DNA of 64,000 nt from Adineta ricciae (Eukaryota > Rotifera > Eurotatoria > Adinetida > Adinetidae), in NCBI GenBank assembly GCA_905250025.1, contig CAJNOJ010000042.1, positions 124,001 through 188,000 on the forward strand. The letters run 5' to 3'. Each line of letters begins with the position of its first letter. The first letter of the stretch is position 1. Both the position numbers and the translations under genes were made by a program. The notes under the pieces were generated by a model, which made no database searches, had not been told where the DNA came from, and saw nothing but the letters and a program-made list of their open reading frames with translations. Of the stretch, positions 12,491 through 24,200 are shown one piece after another.

Positions 12491-13088
12491 TGACTTAAGA
12501 AATATATTTTCTTTTCCTTACAAAAAAGAATAAAATATGAGAAAATTGTATGATAAAGACTAACTTGCCCTACTGTATTTATAGAACTCAAATATAATAG
12601 TTAAATAGTGAAATGTGTAGGAGTAGAGAACAATTTTGACGAGAAACCTTGATCAGAAAAATATTTTGTTTTCAATCAACGAAGAAATCTACGTAGAAGA
12701 AAATCAATAAAAAAAGTGACTGATTATGCCCCCATTGTTTATTCGGTAGATCGGAAACATGTCCGTATATGAATGAATTTTTTCAATCATCAATAGATTC
12801 AAATAACTTCCATGATTGATCACGAAAGTTAAAATTAGCAACAAGCGAGGTTAGATTTGAAATTCATCAAACATTCGAGCAGACAATGATCGTCCCATGA
12901 CAAATCAGCTGATGGATAGAGTCTAATAAAAATGTGTTTCGATGACGAAGGAAAACGCGCGTATAGACATGTGATACATCGATTAGTTCTGTTATCAACG
13001 GTTGTGTAGTGCTTAGGTCTTCGTAGGTGCTGGAGTTATCCGTTAATGAGGTTTTTTCATACATGAGAAAGTGTTCGATCAGTCAATC
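12491..13088. other. Divergent intergenic region, neuropeptide / homeobox
   Basis: This 598-bp stretch separates two genes transcribed away from each other. It must hold their proximal promoters, possibly shared. I see no coding exon and no obvious palindromic operator. Confidence 0.35.
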
Positions 13089-14084
13089 ATGTTTGCTTTG
13101 GGTTTTACAATGGAAGAATTGATGTTTCCGGAAAATTATCAATCAAATGTTCTCTTCAATATTGAAGTCGATTGTTTTGTAAGGAAAGGAATGAACAATG
13201 ACTTGCTTTAATCACCTTATGTGTTTTCTGTTCAGATCAATAAACTTGATCAAGTAACATCAGCCTATGAAAATAATGAACAAATTGTTATCGATGATGA
13301 CGAGGACGACGATTGGTTCACAATTAAACAACTGAATTCAAGTAAAACCTGACATATTCTACTCTATTCTTATTGATTATTTGGTTGGATAGAGATTTCA
13401 TCGAGTGAAGACAATTTCAATTCCTTGAATGATCAAACACTACTATTATTGACTATCAATTCGGATAGTTATCATTTTGGTCAGATAAAATCCGCTGTAG
13501 AGCATGATGACTCCATGGCATCAAATTCGTAAGGCATCGTTGAATGGACTTCTATAAACGAGATGTACTTCGTTTTTATTCTCAGATCAATTCATATCGT
13601 TCAAGAGAAAACTGTGGATTCATCATCAAATGATCTGTCAACTCGTACTTCGTCGGCTGCAACGACTACAATGATCAACCAACAACAAAATAAGTATTTG
13701 ATGTTCAAATCAACATCATCTCTATCATTTTCTACACAATCGTCGACATCAGTAACAAGCACAAGTACCGATGAAATGAGTCCACAGTCATCGTACGTAA
13801 TATTTGCGGTGATCTTTTTACATCAGTTCTGCTTTTAGTCATAGTAGACGTCGTCGAAAACGAACAATCTTTAGTGCAGCTGATATTGAGTATCTTAAAG
13901 GCGCGTTTATTCAAAATCCTAAGCCGAGTCGTACGTAGTGAAATGTTTTCCACATCTTCAAATCGCTCTTTTTCTTCTAGAACAAGATATTGCAGTTTTA
14001 TCTGAGCAATTGGGTCATGATTCTTATGTCATTCGAGTTTGGTTCTACAATAAACGTCAAGCAAGCAAAAAGCGAATTATTTAA
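13089..14084 (+). CDS. Orphan POU-like homeodomain protein lacking POU-specific domain
   Basis: Six exons join in frame from MFALGFTMEELMFPENYQS to a TAA at 14082-14084. The first four are acidic or Ser/Thr-rich with no recognised domain. The last two encode a full 60-residue homeodomain without insertion. It has R5, F8, L16, F20, W48, F49, N51 and R53 in canonical positions, so it should bind DNA. Helix 1 ends in NPKPS and helix 3 reads VIRVWFYNKRQ; both resemble the POU class (KQPKPS, VVRVWFCNRRQ). POU proteins carry Cys at position 50, whereas this one has Tyr, which should alter base preference. No POU-specific domain can be found upstream between 13.09 and 13.84 kb. The protein ends only nine residues after helix 3 (SKKRII). 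An AATAAA at about 14129 is a likely poly(A) signal. It could be a strongly diverged POU gene or another orphan homeobox. Confidence 0.8.
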
Positions 14085-14141
14085 AATTCTAATGATTTGT
14101 AGCAATGTCATTTCTATTCCAGTTTCAAATAAAATTCGTTG

Positions 14142-17100
14142 TTAAGTAAGAAAACCGAGTCGATTATGTGTGTGTTGCTCGACGATAGTTAATAGATCAT
14201 TTGCCTATGAGAGATATAACGACTAAAAAATATTCTTCGTCCTGAATCTTACGTTTGCATTCGAAGATAAATTCTTTATATGATAAATCCATACAGATCC
14301 ATCACTGGTGCCAACTAAGATACACTAAACAACAATTGACACAAACTATCGGCAATGCATTGATTTTTATGAGAAAATTTACATCAGAATCCGTTGCATA
14401 GATAATCGATGTTAATGCTAGCTGTTCCGGGCAACTAGCAACATAGATTGGATCAAGTCTGAAACTCGTATTGATTAAAACTCGATTGGTAATGAAAGAA
14501 ATATTCTACATGCTTTCAGATAAATCCCAGATTTCAATGGTATTTTCACTAATACAACAAAACATAGTTGATGATTTCGGTGACCAAATGGCATCGAGGA
14601 ACATTTTTGAATTCGCCGAGGAAAATACCATGCACGCTTCAGCATGTCCAGTCATCCACAATCTTATCGTCCAGTCAGCACTAGCAGTTAGAAAAATATT
14701 TTCAGCAAATGGAGACCAATGGACTTTGTAGACCGCTCCTATGTGACCGATGTACGATTCCAGATATTTTTCATTGTACAGTGTAGAACAGCAATGAACA
14801 AAACCATCATCTGTACCGCATAAATAACTGGAAGAAAATAGTATGATCTTATGAGGTTAAAAGAAGAGTAACAAACATAGTTTTGTCATTCGATCGTATA
14901 TCGAAACAAAAGCCACCAACAAAGCTTGCATTGTCATACATTCCAATCTTATTCTCTGATGTTTGTTGAGACGATGCATAGCGTTTTAAATGCATAAGAT
15001 CTAAATGGTTTCAAAGTCGCATTGATGAGCGAGAACATCAGATTTACCCATTGCTTCGAACTCTTTGCGCAGCGTCCATTGCATCACGCGGCCATCTGAT
15101 GAGATTGAGACAAGTACTTCCATATTATCTGTTTTAGACGAACGAATCTGTTCATTCCATGTTATTTGCCAAACAGGACTGATATGTTTGTGAATGTAAC
15201 CACTAAAGACACGATTACAATGTGACACTCATGTATTTCATGATTCAAACCTGGTGTCAACGATTGCCGAAGTGTGGTTTTCATTGAGATCGAATACACA
15301 TATATTACCATCGAATAAGCCGACCTAACTATCAGAATAAGTCCTCAAATTAAAGCTTCTATTTTAAATTCACAGCTAGGAGGTTTGGACGCTTCAAACT
15401 AAATGACAATGATGTAACACCCGCATCAGTTTGATAATAACGTTCAGGGAACTGCAAGAACTTGATATGGTATCAAAACAAATTCAAAAGAAAGTGTACT
15501 TCAAAGTTTTTCAAACTCCAACAGCAGACAAGACCTGTAAATAAACAACAATCCAATAAAAAGCTTAGCTGGCTAAATCTGACCTTCCTTTTCATCATTA
15601 TATTGCAATTTACCATAACCAACTGCTAATATATTCTATACATGTACAAAACTCAATCTTTCGGCTAATTGTACTAACACACGTTACGTGGTTTCTCTCG
15701 TTCCAACATAAACATGACACGTTGCGACCATGTGTTAAAGGACTGGCATAATTCCATAGGCGCTCAATTGTCACATTCGTACTTTTCATAAATGATAAAT
15801 TTTGTTTGCGATGTAAATAAATGGTATCATCATTTGCAATAGTAGATAAACGACTCTCTAGAACTCAATTTGTATCGACATTCTTTAAATACGTGAACTG
15901 TTTCACCTCGATTGATATTGTTTGCTCCATGGAGACCTTGATAAACAGCTTGTTTTTCATGAAAAACATTCAAATTAAGGATCCTTTCCATGATGAATGG
16001 TTGAATATCTAAATCGGGTAACTTCGGAAAACAAGAAGACATGAAGTAATCTATTTTTCAATATCCATACTGGATTTTCCTCCTTTGGATCTAATGCGAA
16101 ACAATTCGCTTTCAACATTGTCATTTTCACGGAAGAATCTTGAGAAGAAAGTGCTGATGAAACTAATTTTCACATATTCTCGTCCAATGAATTGCCTATA
16201 TATTTTCATTTTACTCTGTGATGATTTCGTTGAAGCGATTGTCTTCTGGATGTTACTCTTCGAATATCCATCAACGATAACTTTATTGTTATCTGCTGCA
16301 TATTGTCGATAGACTAAAACATCACAGATAATAAACATTTGACCAGCGAGAGACCTTACTTTTTCCTTCATACTTTTTCGCTTCAGTCAGTGATTCATGC
16401 AAATCCCATGGATTCGCCCATGATTGTTGAGACTGCTCAAACATACCATATAAAAAAAAGATCGATAGGTTAAAGTGGATTTACTCGGATGAATAGAGCA
16501 TCTGTATTCACATATGCTTGCTTAGATAGATTATTAAATGTTTGCATACTGCGCTCTATATACAGATCATTTCCATGTTTAGTTTTACATAACTATGAGA
16601 AGCAATGAAGTTTGTCGGACGAGTTTCAACGAGTATCTCCTACCTCTAAGTAAGCTTGGTTTTTCTCATTAGTTCTTCGGTACTCAGTTTCGTTGTCACT
16701 GGGTGTTATTACAGAACTAGTAAGATTTAGAATAAATATTGTTTCAGTTTCATTTAGAACAATGCAATCGGTTGTTGAATCAGTCCGTTGTAGGTCAATC
16801 CCTGAGCCATATTTTTAAAAGTTCATTGAATTAAATCATTCATTGAAATAATGCTTACCAAATTGAAATGTTGCTTGTGTAATTTGATTATCGACACCAA
16901 TGCAAGATGTTCTATTGGAATATGTTTTGGTGAGCAAATGTTCACTTTCCAAAAGAATTCTTGTGCCAATATCCAATGCAATTCTTTCTCTACGCCCAAC
17001 ATATCAATCGTTTAACACGTTTGACTCATCAATAAAGTCAATCGTCATTACCCAGTGGAGAATGCTGTTTCAGTCGGAAGTTTCCGAGATGTGGAATTTG

Positions 17101-17507
17101 TATTCGCAACGACACTCGTTTCTGATACGGATCGTTCTTGATTATCGGTGTTTCGTTTATTTCCTATTGTTTCCTCTTCATACTTCTTTTGTATTTTTAT
17201 TTGCACATCATCTGCTATCCGTCGAGGTGTGACGTCATTACCATTTTCATCAACGATCTTCAAGCAAAATGTGTATTACTGTTCGTCAAGATGAGTAAAC
17301 AATACTGATTACTCGAAATCGATCGAAGTCCGAAGGATTCTTCTGTGAGATTTGTTTCAGCGAAGTTTTTGAAGAACTATTTCGTTTACTGTACGGTGAG
17401 CGTGTAGTTTTTGAACTCGACCGTGTATTATTTGAAGAAGATTCATCAAGCTTTGACCTGTAGGTCGAAGAACGTTTTGGTCGACGACGATTTTGACCAC
17501 AAGACAT
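14142..17507 (-). CDS. DNAI4: DNAI4 / WDR78, axonemal dynein intermediate chain
   Basis: DNAI4 is an intermediate chain of inner-arm dynein f (I1) of motile cilia and takes part in dynein pre-assembly. This gene has many short exons. The N-terminus (MSCGQNRRRPKRSSTYRSK) is basic and Ser-rich. Near 17.25 kb it reads VDENGNDVTP, the family signature. Downstream exons encode WD40 blades: NRGETVHVFKE is a linker, then NYASPLTHGRNVSCLCWNER, LLAVGLFDGNICVFDL, VLVSISSDGRVMQW, TIYLCGTDDGFVHCC, and VYKVHWSPFAENIFLTASADWTIRLW. The last few match the family very closely. The 3' end is uncertain: reading through gives a stop at 14223-14225, while removing a 48-nt GTAAGA...CATAG intron adds ANDLLTIVEQHTHNRLGFLT and stops at 14142-14144. 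I prefer the second because such introns are typical here. Its 3' end abuts the convergent homeobox gene. Confidence 0.85.
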
Positions 17508-17829
17508 TTGCGGATGGAGGCGAGGAAAATATTCGTCAATAATCTACAATCTGATAAAGATCTGTTTTAAGTTTGAGTGATTTCTAGTGTGACTTGGTAA
17601 CAGATGTAAGATGAAACAGTGGCAAATTAATTAACATGCTTTTCATTCGTGTCATAAGAACGCTTTTATTCTATCGAAAGTTTCATCGATTAAAACGAGC
17701 TTTGCTTCTAGATCTTTGAAATCAAACATTTGTTTATATCTGTTCCAAATACATTGCGCTTATTATTTTCAAAATACTTAGTTTACAAACCGAAATAGAT
17801 TAACTAAAACAAAATCAAAAAGTTCAGTG
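17508..17829. other. Intergenic, unknown membrane gene to DNAI4
   Basis: About 320 bp separate two minus-strand genes. The stretch should contain the 3' UTR of the 17.8-18.6 kb gene and the DNAI4 promoter. No recognisable element was found. Confidence 0.3.
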
Positions 17830-18554
17830 TCAAAACAAGTGTCCACCTTGTTCCAATTTGTGAAGTAGTTGAGTCAACTCGTAGCAGTTGTGAAATTCGA
17901 TGATTGAAGCAACTAAATTTCCCCCACTTACAAATCCCATACCTAGCATCAATGCTACAGTTCGCACTACATAGCTAACATAACCAGCTAAGACGGCAAT
18001 TACTCCCTTGAAGATTCCTTTGAACATGAAATCTTTTCTGTAATATTCAATATCAGCTTGTATATCGTCACAAAGCTCTTTAACAGTTTTCTTGTAAAAG
18101 TCTGGTTTCACGAATGAATTTGAATCTAGTTGAAGTAGAACATCATATCGTTTTTTAATTCGACCTATGACACTCATGTCATTGCACGATTGCGTGAGTG
18201 AAATAATGGTGAGACCAACACCTAAAACCGAACCTAAATATGGATAATGCTCGATGCGAGAAAGCAGAAATTTCACAGTCTCAATATTGAATGCACCACC
18301 CTTAAACAAATCATTGATAAGTTCGCCAATCTTGGCAATGATCACTATGTCTTCGGATAGTTCCACTGATACTTTCTTTTTATTTCCAGAGCCCATGCCA
18401 CTGGTGAAAGTATTTTTTGAAAAGCTAAGCGAGATAACATGTTGATATGAAATGAGGTACGCAATGCAGTAAACCTAGTAAGTGATATTCAAATGTAAGT
18501 ATTTTCAGGCAATGTAATTTGTCGACTCACTAGAAATGTTTTACGACACATCAT
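17830..18554 (-). CDS. Unrecognised secretory-pathway or membrane protein
   Basis: The downstream exon alone would give a protein starting MGSGNKKKVSVELSED. A better start lies in a 24-nt exon (18554-18531, MMCRKTFL) with a GTGAGT donor. It joins the acceptor at 18474 in frame and adds VYCIAYLISYQHVISLSFS. Together these form a convincing signal peptide or signal anchor, giving 222 residues. The rest has a lysine-rich patch, a weakly hydrophobic segment YLGSVLGVGLTIISL, a charged helical middle, and a long hydrophobic block GVIAVLAGYVSYVVRTVALMLGMGFVSGG that could form one or two membrane helices. A TATATATAA motif at about 18603-18611 lies some 50 bp upstream of the chosen start and supports it. 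I do not recognise a family. Few introns and no clear metazoan relative leave open a lineage-specific or transferred gene. Confidence 0.55.
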
Positions 18555-18602
18555 CTTCAATATTGCTTGTAGATCTGTGATGTTTCATTTGAGCAACCGA
18601 GT

Positions 18603-18611
18603 TTATATATA
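18603..18611 (-). promoter_or_regulatory. TATA-like box upstream of unknown membrane gene
   Basis: TATATATAA on the minus strand lies about 50 bp before the proposed ATG at 18554. That spacing fits a core promoter with a short leader. It is one of the few clear TATA boxes near a start in this window. Confidence 0.4.
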
Positions 18612-19214
18612 GTCTTCAAGTTGGTAAAAACCAAGGTAAAAACCATGTGTAGCTTTGTCTTATCCAGTCACTCATGTGATTAGATATATACGGTATATCG
18701 TCCTACGATAAAAATGTACTTTCACACTAGAGACATTTATAAAAAAGGTAGACCCTTTTTTGTACAATAGACTCTGCACATGAAAACAGATATTATTACA
18801 AGTTCCAATATCGCGTATTCACTGTTTTCGTGCGTGGCTAATCCCGGTGTCTACAAGCTGTCTGGAATACCTGTTGAAAATTCTGCGTTTACCTTCGACT
18901 TCGCACCGATAGATCTCTTTAATTGGAAAGTCCACGCCATGTTATTCTAGATAGATCATTACGGACAAATGATAGAGAGCTGTACTAGTATATCTTCTAA
19001 GCAATCTGAAAAGAGATATTTCAAGATAAGACAAGTCTCATTTTATTCCAAATTAAACTCTAAATCTTTTTGTATAAAACTGCTCTAGTGGGGGCAAAGT
19101 CCATTTACTAAACTATTGATAATGTAAGTTCTGACAATATACCGTATATTTATAATTACAGCCCACGTGTCAACAGTACTGCGTTTGATTATATATCGCT
19201 ATCATCATGTGTGC

Positions 19215-19640
19215 CTAGTGTATATCTCGACAGAATTCGCAATAGCGTAAGTAAATAAGATCCGTTGTTCTAGATAGAAGACGTTCGGTGCGATCCCCAG
19301 AGTCTATCATGGCACATTTGACAAACCTCTTAAATTCATCGTGTATTTTTGGCATGTCACCGCATTCAAACAAATATATTGATGCACTTTCAATATACGA
19401 GGAAACTAGTTGCACCTAAATAGAATGACGAATGCAACTCTCACGTAATTGATTTAAAGATATAACAATTGAGTTAACAAGAAGCGAAAACAAACATTTG
19501 GTAGTAAAGTTTCCATTGTGCAACATGATCTTCGTTATACTTTCTCGATTAAATTCAATCTGTGTGACATGATACTGTGTTGGAAATCCTTTTTCAAGGT
19601 GTCGCGTAACGTTTGATAAAAGTAAGCATTTACGAAAGAG
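19215..19640 (-). CDS. Possible exons of an unrecognised gene
   Basis: A minus-strand open segment reads VQLVSSYIESASIYLFECGD, follows a good acceptor (TTCTATTTAG) near 19417, and ends in a stop at 19215. Upstream, a second open segment (about 19640-19490) contains HLEKGFPTQYHVTQIEFN and is balanced in composition. The pieces could be adjacent exons of a short gene, but the donor between them is weak and no start codon is convincing. The codon choice resembles genuine exons here. I recognise no domain. It may be a decayed or incompletely modelled gene. Confidence 0.22.
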
Positions 19641-19917
19641 CTATTGTCAATATTGATAATTCGTGCCTTATTCTGAGTTAGTTACTCAAAATGGTTCAGA
19701 ATGAGGGTGACGAATAACGGCAGTTTATAAATGAACGTTAACGATCATCTGCATGATGTTGAACATCAAGAATCAGTGTTTCACGTATACTCATCATTTA
19801 TTTTTTGAAAAACTCTTTGTAGAATGATGATAGATCAGGTTTTTTACTTCAATAACAGAAAAGTATAGGCGCACGTCGGCCATCACACTTACGCAAGATC
19901 ACAGCAAACCCCTCGTA

Positions 19918-20191
19918 TTGATTATTCATGTTTCGCGTTATAAAGTGCACTCAGATGAACTTCAATTTTTATCGCAATCCTATCTCGAAGAGTCGATTGC
20001 AAAGTTGCGAGCGACAACCGATTGCGCAAATATCCTATTGGTTGTTCGCACTTTGACCAATCAGCAAAGACTCCCGTATGTTGCGTTTTTTTTTTGTTTA
20101 TTTATATTTTTTATTCGAACGTCAAACATATCTCTTCTCTATGTCTATAATTCAGGTAGTGATGATTTTCATCGATGTGAAATCTATCTCG
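19918..20191 (+). CDS. Possible exons of an unrecognised gene or fragment
   Basis: The plus-strand segment begins MIIHVSRYKVHSDELQFLSQ and continues ESIAKLRATTDCANILLVVR to TNQQRLP, then meets a GTATGT donor. After an 80-nt intron ending in TAATTCAG the frame continues VVMIFIDVKSIS to a stop. Composition is protein-like, but no family is recognised and both ends are unclear. It may be a fragment of a larger gene that has decayed. Confidence 0.2.
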
Positions 20192-20757
20192 TAGGAATAC
20201 CTATCACCACCTTGTACTGTCATTTATTCAAGTTATTCGAAGGTTATTTTTTTCGTCAAGGACTTTTGACTACTGTCGATCTTGCACTTACATATTTATA
20301 TATCTATACGTATATAACTGTCCTTGACGACGCAAACATCAACTCCATTTTGTGCGAAACTACGTTTGTCTTTGTTTTTAGAACGTTGTAGCTGATTGAA
20401 GATAATAACACAAGAAAAATTATGCAATTTCTGCTCAAAAACTCCATATTCGTACCAAGTGTAATGTATGATTTCGAAGATTTATCTTGATGTTTTATGT
20501 AAGTCCAATTTGAAACCATGTGCGCGTGCGTGTACGAGCGAAAAACGGGCATCTTTGTATGAGTGTATGTTATCTGTTAGTTTCTTCGTTTTTGACGATA
20601 AATGAAAATCAATGGAGCATATCTTCTATAGAGCCAATTTATATAAACAAAAAAAAACGTCAACTGTTTGTCATTAGTTGTCTATTAGAACGAAAAAAGG
20701 AAAGAAATAGCTATGAATAAGCGATGAAAACAAAGAAAATATTTCAAACATTGATTA

Positions 20758-20978
20758 TTATGTGCATATGTTTTTTTTTCGTTTTAGAATCGAAAAATTC
20801 AATTGAAATGATCATTTTTACAAAATGAATAAATGTAAACTCCAACAAACGAATTATTTACGATCAAATTCCAACAGAAAAACTTATTCATCAGAATCAA
20901 ATAATGAATCAGACGAACCTATCGATGATACAAATGTTATGATGAAAACACCGCAATCTTTAGTTGATCTTCTTGATG
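20758..20978. repeat. First copy of a 221-bp direct duplication at an N gap
   Basis: These 221 bases recur at 20980-21200 with no difference that I can see, separated by one N. The copy holds the first 51 codons of the long NR5A first exon. The arrangement is typical of two contigs sharing an unmerged overlap. Confidence 0.85.
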
Positions 20979-20979
20979 N
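20979..20979. other. Single-N assembly gap
   Basis: A lone N marks a scaffold join between identical 221-bp ends. It probably does not represent missing sequence. Confidence 0.85.
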
Positions 20980-21200
20980 TTATGTGCATATGTTTTTTTT
21001 TCGTTTTAGAATCGAAAAATTCAATTGAAATGATCATTTTTACAAAATGAATAAATGTAAACTCCAACAAACGAATTATTTACGATCAAATTCCAACAGA
21101 AAAACTTATTCATCAGAATCAAATAATGAATCAGACGAACCTATCGATGATACAAATGTTATGATGAAAACACCGCAATCTTTAGTTGATCTTCTTGATG
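20980..21200. repeat. Second copy of the 221-bp duplication
   Basis: This copy is continuous with the downstream sequence and so carries the complete first exon of NR5A. The upstream copy at 20758-20978 is cut off by the N. Confidence 0.85.
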
Positions 21201-24200
21201 TCGATGATAATGATTGTCAAAATGAAGACGATAGAGAAGAAACTGAGAATGATGATGACGAAGATGATGAAGATGATTCAATACAATATAGTATTGATGA
21301 TCCAAATAGAACAGAAACAAGAAGACAAAAGAAATCTAACAAGAAAAATGGTAAGCTTCAACAGCTCGTTAAGTAATGAATGTAGGCAATGATGTAAACT
21401 TCTTATGAATAGCGATCATCGTTGACGATGTTCAATGTCAACACACAGATATATTGTTTTGTCTATTCTTCTATTCAGAAATTTTCATGTAGGAATGTTG
21501 AATAAGTTTTGTATCATTTAATCTTTCCATCTAGCAAGAAGAGAACACGTCTGTCTCAAGTGTTTCACTTAACTATTCTCTTGAGTATGTCTGACCATCT
21601 GCATATGCCCTTCGTATATAAGGTTACGCACATAGTGAATGAACAATTGTCTGGCCACTATGTACTTTAGTGCCCGATAGACCGACCGACCGACTGATCG
21701 ATCGACTGACTAACTGCATTCGCGTCGGGGGCACTTTTTTTTGTCTTTCTATCATGTCGACAACTGAGTGCAATATTGTCCAGTCGATGGTCAGCCAGTC
21801 AGCCAGACAGACAGACAGACAGTCGTTGACGATAAAGAACACATGAATGACCTAGATGTTCTACGGTCATTGTTATTATAAGAGAAAAATAAAGTTGATA
21901 GTTTAAAAAAAGTCATTCATGAAAGCAAATATCATACACCAATGACAATCTCGGTCAATTCATATAAGTTCTAGTCAAATCGAACCTGTAGTCTCTTTTG
22001 TTATACATACATGCTCTGACGAAAAAAAGAGAGAAAATGTAACAAGTCGGTATGTTCAGAAGTAAATAGCAGCAGAAGGCAAAGTAACAAAAGTAATCAT
22101 CATATAATTGCGCATATATATACATATATGTATACACAAGCTGAAGAGGAAGTTGCACCCCTCTCTCGCGCGCTCGCGCGTTGCGTTCGAAGCGAACTGC
22201 AATTTCTTTTTTTACGATGACGTTGATGTAAAATATGCGCTTGCTAGTTTGCATATGTGCAAGCAGCTCATCTTTTTCTTTTCGATGACGTCGTCATCTT
22301 ACGTTGAACATATATGTACACATACAAAAGGAAAGAGAAGAGGAGAGAGACGGAGCAAAGGAAAAAAGCAAAAGAAGTAAAATAGGGCGGTAAAACAATA
22401 GTAGTTGCGCGTATTGCACCCTTTCTTCCTCTCTTTTTCTCATCTGTACTGCTGTTACTGCTGCAATATGTACATGGTCATCGGTTCATGGGCGTCATTG
22501 CACATTCATGCACACATTCGTACAAAAGAGAAAGAAAGAGAGAAAGAAAAAGAGAGGGAGAGAGAAAGACTCGGCAAAGGAGCGATAATGGTGGCGGCAG
22601 TGGTGCAAAAGAAGAAAGAAAAAAAGAATAAGCAAAATAGTTCGCGTAGCGCACTCTACTATTGACAACGTCGACTACGACCATCATTGCGATACATATA
22701 CACACACACACACACACACGTACTACAATACATATGCTGCGTTGGCGTTATTGGACGAGTAGCATCAGCAACATCATATCACTACGGAAGAAAAATTGGG
22801 TGCGCTGAGCATAACGTACAAATGTTACGCAGTATTTATCCTTCGATATCGGCCACTAACTGAGAACGAGAAAACGAAGCACAAGAGAGGAAGCGAGAAA
22901 GAAAAGAGAGCGAGCGAGGGAAAAAAGACGACGAGAGCAAGCTGATTTTNTACATATGCTGCGTTGGCGTTATTGGACGAGTAGCATCAGCAACATCATA
23001 TCACTACGGAAGAAAAATTGGGTGCGCTGAGCATAACGTACAAATGTTACGCAGTATTTATCCTTCGATATCGGCCACTAACTGAGAACGAGAAAACGAA
23101 GCACAAGAGAGGAAGCGAGAAAGAAAAGAGAGCGAGCGAGGGAAAAAAGACGACGAGAGCAAGCTGATTTTCAACCATTACATTTGACCCTAACAACAAC
23201 AACCAAAGATCACCGCCTCACAGTTCGCTCCCCGGATGGGTAAGCTTTCGATCTATTTATTTACTTTTTCATATTCTATTATTGTTCGAATGAAAGTGTT
23301 CAATACCTATGGCTTCTCTATGCACTTTCATCGTTCAAGAGAAAAGCTACATCATTCTATAGCACGATTATGACTATTATCATTGTCATCATCAGATGTT
23401 TCACGTACATATATATATCTAAGCATACATTGTTCTATCATCAAGTTTTGATGAGTTCAATGTCCTTGTAATCACAGTCGCATTTAACTAACTATATGTC
23501 CTTGTCATTAGCCGAGCTCGAGTCCGGACTGCAAGTTGGCTCGACTCGTTTAAATACGAAATAGTTTAATGAATGCGAGCGAGCGCCCGCGCGCGACACT
23601 CACATACACATACATGTATATCCACCGAGAAGTGCACGGTGCTTTGTTTGTCCAAACGATTAACGATGTTGCGCAAGGACAAAATGCACAACTCGCTCGA
23701 ATTTCAATCGTCATCACTACCACTACTACCAACACCGTCACTCCTCTTATTCTTATACTCATCATCATCATCATTGTCATCGTCATCATTGAATAATTAT
23801 TTGAAAAGAAAGAGAAAAAGAAAGGGGGAAGTGTATATGTTCATCATGTACACATTCATGTTACGCCTTTGCACCGTTAAAAGAAAGAACGTAGTATACA
23901 CACACACATTCGTGTACGGATATAAAACACAGAAATAGTAACCATGTTGCGTCTTTCTCCATTTCTCACGTCCCTTCTCATCATCGACTTGTATGAGTAC
24001 GAGGATATGTGCAGAAGTAGTTGTAGTTGTTGTAATAGTATGTTGGTGATGTGTGCTGGCGACGAGTGTACAGAACAAGAAGAAAAAAGGTCAATAAAGC
24101 TGCACATTGAAAGCGGCCGCGTCCAGACTCGATGTGCGAGTGAACTCTTATGTCGCCACCACTACCAACACCACTAGTACTATTATTACTACTATTATCA

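Larger units (their letters stand above)
18612..20800. other. Gene-poor stretch with weak gene-like fragments
   Basis: About 2.2 kb lie without a well-supported gene. Two weak coding-like pieces (19215-19640 minus and 19918-20191 plus) are listed separately. The rest is AT-rich, with nothing recognised. Confidence 0.35.
21351..23235. other. First intron of NR5A long isoform, low-complexity and likely regulatory
   Basis: About 1.9 kb lie between the two alternative first exons. The stretch is rich in simple sequence: GACC/GACT/CAGA tetranucleotide tracts at 21680-21830, pyrimidine and purine tracts at 22.3-22.6 kb, and an (AC)n run. It contains the second 221-bp duplication. It should hold the promoter of the short isoform. 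The open frames in it are biased-composition artefacts. Confidence 0.4.

Noticed and set aside
20758-21200. Tandem duplication of the NR5A first exon as a biological event
   Set aside because: Identity over exactly 221 bp, a single N, and a second case of the same length favour an assembly artefact.
22108-22717. Several overlapping open frames on both strands
   Set aside because: They consist of purine/pyrimidine tracts giving Lys/Arg/Glu or Phe/Leu/Ser-rich peptides, lie in an NR5A intron and lack splice context.
23550-24177. Open frames of 70-120 codons on both strands
   Set aside because: Driven by ATC/CAT repeats and CA-rich DNA; mutually overlapping; inside an intron.
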